Below, piece by piece: positions 63,840 to 64,000 of a stretch of 64,000 bases of DNA (positions are counted from its first letter, which is position 1; every line of letters begins with the position of its first letter). Under the pieces are notes generated by a model. That model saw nothing but the letters and a program-made list of their open reading frames with translations, was not told where the DNA came from and searched no databases. Source of the DNA: Ezakiella coagulans (GTDB lineage: Bacteria > Bacillota > Clostridia > Tissierellales > Peptoniphilaceae); the NCBI RefSeq assembly GCF_003096635.1, contig NZ_QEKV01000003.1:62001-126000 (forward strand). Reading direction: 5' to 3'. A program made the position numbers and the translations under genes.

Positions 63840-64000
63840 GGGTGTTTGCGTTGATTTCAGCGATAAATCTTTTAAAATGTATGATATTACCAGCACCGTC
63901 CGTAACGGCAGGCATACGTTGTGACGTTAGGAACAACGATAGTACTGCCTGTGCCCAACCGCGTGAAAAAGAAATCTACGATTTCGTATTTGAACGCGGA
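63840..64000. repeat. GC-rich element with nested inverted repeats, running off the window
   Basis: The last 110 bases are 50% G+C, well above the surroundings. Three dyads are seen: CAGGCA/TGCCTG (63909-63914, 63946-63951) enclosing CGTTGT/ACAACG (63917-63922, 63933-63938), and CCGCGT/ACGCGG (63959-63964, 63994-63999) enclosing GAAATC/GATTTC. Both strands are open as short frames, typical of structured repeats rather than a gene. Probably continuous with the long palindrome just before it. Confidence 0.5.

Noticed and set aside
63881-64000. Short open frames on both strands in the GC-rich block (40 codons plus, 38 minus)
   Set aside because: Both strands are open across the same palindromes and neither has a ribosome binding site, so a structured repeat explains them better than a gene.
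1-64000. CRISPR array, rRNA, riboswitch, T-box or insertion sequence
   Set aside because: No regularly spaced repeats, rRNA sequence, T-box motif or transposase gene was seen. Small elements could still have been missed by reading alone.

Overview
This is a low-GC (roughly one-third G+C by eye), gene-dense bacterial chromosome segment. Gene content and organisation point to an anaerobic Firmicute of the Tissierellia/Peptoniphilaceae type (Peptoniphilus, Parvimonas, Anaerococcus, Finegoldia and relatives). The evidence is a six-gene Rnf complex, formate-tetrahydrofolate ligase, GatCAB amidotransferase, a PyrB plus PyrI aspartate transcarbamoylase, two flavodoxins and AGGAGG-type ribosome binding sites. 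The genus is an inference.

Layout. Almost every gene lies on the minus strand; only 46.4-50.5 kb and an AraC-type regulator at 51.9-52.6 kb lie on the plus strand. From the left edge: an incomplete operon (1-4.7 kb) with an McrB-like AAA+ ATPase carrying a long coiled coil, an unidentified partner cut by the window edge and two membrane proteins; an oligopeptide ABC operon oppA-B-C-DF with the two ATPases fused (4.8-11 kb); an autoregulated two-transporter ABC operon with a YtrA-like GntR repressor (11.5-15.2 kb); amidase-rdgB (15.3-18 kb); pcrA-ligA-gatC-gatA-gatB (18.1-25.3 kb); fhs-yerC-like-dtxR-like (25.4-27.8 kb); a pyrimidine operon pyrB-I-F-K-D-E continuing into an AcpS/NnrD fusion, a TPR-like membrane protein, asnB and pepF (28-37.8 kb); a glycolysis/replication cluster CorC-dnaE-pfkA-pyk-FMN reductase-dCMP deaminase (38-46.2 kb); a broken nitroreductase and a heterodimeric ABC exporter on the plus strand (46.4-50.5 kb); two flavodoxins and the AraC regulator (50.6-52.6 kb); rnfCDGEAB (52.7-57.8 kb); and polA-coaE-transglycosylase-peptide-binding lipoprotein (58-63.4 kb). 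A tRNA-Leu(CAA) and a GC-rich, highly palindromic element close the window.

The pieces fit a peptide- and amino-acid-fermenting anaerobe: peptide import (Opp, a second binding protein), intracellular peptidase (PepF), ferredoxin:NAD+ energy conservation (Rnf), flavodoxins as alternative low-potential carriers, one-carbon metabolism (Fhs) and lower glycolysis (Pfk, Pyk). Most operons have clear sigma-A promoters (17-18 bp spacers) and rho-independent terminators, so transcription unit borders are well defined.

The most interesting unexplained signals are: (i) a shared AGTTAGC-N5-CTAACC operator at both flavodoxin loci; (ii) the McrB-like ATPase locus, whose next gene appears to start at ATT; (iii) a perfect TGTACTA-N6-TAGTACA operator on the GntR/ABC promoter; (iv) a 120-bp hairpin plus nested palindromes after tRNA-Leu; (v) several unusual protein architectures or residue losses (OppDF fusion, AcpS-NnrD fusion, pyruvate kinase extra domain without its histidine, RnfD with an N-terminal extension).
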